From Verrucomicrobiota bacterium (GTDB taxonomy: Bacteria > Verrucomicrobiota > Verrucomicrobiia > Limisphaerales > UBA8199): a stretch of DNA of 7,142 nucleotides. Position numbers and translations under genes: made by a program. Shown here piece after piece: positions 6,404 to 7,142 of the stretch. The stretch spans positions 1 to 7,142 of the forward strand of contig JAPLUA010000005.1 in assembly GCA_026397855.1 (NCBI GenBank). Reading direction: 5' to 3'. Under the pieces are notes generated by a model, which saw nothing but the letters and a program-made list of their open reading frames with translations, had not been told where the DNA came from and made no database searches. Positions within the stretch are counted from its first letter, which is position 1. Every line of letters begins with the position of its first letter.

Positions 6404-6493
6404 GTTGAGAGGTCCACCCTGGCCAATCCGGGCCTGCCTCCGCGCCTGGGCGGGGATGACCATTTGGCCCCGATCATAGACGGTTACTGTCAT
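6404..6493 (-). pseudogene. N-terminal fragment of an AbrB/SpoVT-type antitoxin, in frame with sulfatase 3
   Basis: The 30 codons from the ATG at 6493 read MTVTVYDRGQ, then MVIPAQARRQ, then ARIGQGGPLN. This matches the first half of the swapped-hairpin AbrB/MazE-like domain, which typically has a GQxVIP core, basic residues in the following helix, and an I-x-x-G turn. Here these are Gly9, Gln10, Val12-Ile-Pro14, Arg18-Arg19, Ile23 and Gly26. In intact members of the family the second strand pair and a variable tail come next; here the frame runs straight into the sulfatase signal peptide instead. The fragment is too short to bind DNA alone. It may persist because it carries the promoter and start for sulfatase 3, or it may be translated as an N-terminal extension. 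The identification is by motif only. Confidence 0.6.
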
Positions 6494-6499
6494 ACGCTG

Positions 6500-6528
6500 A
6501 GGGTAGTGCCAGCAATACTTCCGGTCAA
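6500..6528 (-). promoter_or_regulatory. Predicted promoter for the AbrB-fragment/sulfatase 3 unit
   Basis: On the minus strand TTGACC (6528-6523, 5 of 6 to the -35 consensus) is followed after 17 bases by TACCCT (6505-6500, 3 of 6 to the -10 consensus). The ATG at 6493 begins 6 bases after the -10 box, predicting a leaderless transcript. The spacing is the same as at the promoter at 3470-3498. The -10 box is weak. Confidence 0.45.
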
Positions 6529-6561
6529 CGCCCCCGGGACCCTGCCGCCGCTGAACCCCGA

Positions 6562-6798
6562 TCAGCGTGGTTTCGTCAACAGAGGAGCAATCTCTCTCGC
6601 CAATGCCTGCGTGAATACCCTTTGTCCCGCCTGGTTGAGGTGCGCCCCGGGAGAGAAGAAGACGCCCGGCAAGGTCGGGGGCAGATTCGTCAAAAGGGCA
6701 TCGGCTTCAATCCATTCGTTCCACTGCCTCAAACAGGTGGCGGCGCAGGATCCGTGCTTCGAGCCTATTGCCCCGCTGCTGCTGGTGGCGCGTCCCAA
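6562..6798 (-). pseudogene. Possible C-terminal remnant of an SGNH-like esterase
   Basis: A short frame with a TTG as its only possible start gives about 78 residues. The last 40 include PGVFFSPGAHLNQAGQRVF followed by an amphipathic helix. This resembles the end of GDSL/SGNH hydrolases, where a DxxH(x)N-x-x-G motif supplies the catalytic Asp and His. Here the residue three before the His is Pro, so the Asp is missing, and there is no room upstream for the Ser-containing N-terminal part: only 38 bases separate the TTG from the stop of the HEAT gene. If real, it is a decayed fragment. It could also be chance coding in a 340-base gap. Confidence 0.3.
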
Positions 6799-6836
6799 GG
6801 TCTGCCCCGATCCCGCGGCAGTGCGGGTCCAATTGA

Positions 6837-7142
6837 TTACTCAACCGCCTTCAGCGCCTGCTCAGCCTTCTGCCGGGTCTCATCCTGCGATGCTTTCGCA
6901 GCGGCGGACTGGAGGGCTTGTCGGCGCGCTTCCTTGGGGATGACCGACGCTTTGTCCGCGGCGATCCTGACCACGGCAGACCACGCATCATCGGCAATGG
7001 CGGGTTCGGCGGCCAAGGTCACCAACAGTTCCAGGGCCTGGGCTGTCGGGATGTTGCCGACGACCCCGAGTGCCAGCCGTTGCTCCTCGGGCCGCTTGAG
7101 CAGTGGCACCACATCCTTCACCTTGCCGACTTTCGCGTCGTC
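6837..7142 (-). CDS. HEAT-repeat protein, C-terminal part (5' end beyond the window)
   Basis: The frame is open to the right edge, so only the last 101 residues are seen. They are helical and Ala/Leu-rich: VVPLLKRPEEQRLALGVVGNIPTAQALELL, then AAEPAIADDAWSAVVRIA, then a Lys/Ala/Gln-rich helix ending QALKAVE. This matches the HEAT-like helical end found in many large secreted PVC-group proteins, which often join HEAT repeats to a sugar-binding DUF1080 domain or a cytochrome c domain. Such segments usually mediate protein contacts and have no catalytic residues. The function of the full protein cannot be told. It is on the same strand as sulfatase 3 but separated by about 340 bases containing a promoter, so probably is not in its operon. 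Confidence 0.7.
   Translation of the reverse strand, partial: DDAKVGKVKDVVPLLKRPEEQRLALGVVGNIPTAQALELLVTLAAEPAIADDAWSAVVRIAADKASVIPKEARRQALQSAAAKASQDETRQKAEQALKAVE

Noticed and set aside
6438..6455. CTCCGC and GCGGGG arms that resemble a REP-type palindrome
   Set aside because: These bases are the codons for the VIPAQARRQ stretch of the AbrB-like fragment, and the pairing includes a G-T wobble. Coding explains them better than a repeat element.
5033..6943. Long rightward open frame antisense to sulfatase 3
   Set aside because: Same reason: it mirrors sulfatase 3 and the regions around it, and has no recognisable protein family.

Overview
The window looks like a GC-rich accessory segment from a bacterium of the PVC group, most likely Verrucomicrobiota (Planctomycetota is the main alternative). 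The reasons are three secreted sulfatases in 7 kb, a lipoprotein-like Tat substrate beside them, a C-terminal HEAT-repeat fragment of a type common in that group, weak or absent Shine-Dalgarno sites, and a palindromic dispersed repeat. The assignment is by gene content and is an inference. No rRNA, tRNA, CRISPR array or transposase gene is visible.

Layout, left to right. Bases 11-36 carry one copy of a dispersed repeat core. Two sulfatase genes run leftward (97-1548 and 1586-3025) and are probably one transcript, with the 1586-3025 gene first. An intergenic stretch of about 440 bases (3026-3469) follows. It holds a strong palindrome (3094-3113) and a 131-bp MITE-like element (3311-3441) with 12-bp terminal inverted repeats, a 9-bp flanking direct repeat and a 25-bp perfect internal inverted repeat. 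Rightward from 3505 lies a short nucleotidyltransferase-fold gene that stops early and overlaps by 4 bases the start of a Tat-exported glycoside-hydrolase-like gene (3714-4934). A third sulfatase (4973-6403) converges on it from the right. Its frame is open upstream to 6493, and those extra 30 codons read as the N-terminal half of an AbrB/SpoVT-type DNA-binding antitoxin. Further right are a possible remnant of an SGNH-like esterase (6562-6798) and the 3' end of a HEAT-repeat gene that leaves the window (6837-7142).

How the genes may work together. The three sulfatases belong to different branches of the Cys-type sulfatase family, and together with the glycosidase-like protein they suggest periplasmic or surface breakdown of a sulfated polysaccharide. 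No formylglycine-generating enzyme, anaerobic sulfatase-maturase, transporter or regulator is present, so maturation and uptake must be encoded elsewhere.

The most unusual structure is the symmetry of 3470-6528. On each side there is a promoter-like pair with 17-bp spacing, 6 bases before an ATG, followed by the 5' part of a small toxin-antitoxin-type gene. Each truncated gene leads directly into an inward-facing carbohydrate-degradation gene: the left one by a GTGA overlap, the right one by an in-frame fusion. This may be a cassette that landed inside two small genes and took over their promoters, possibly giving leaderless transcripts.
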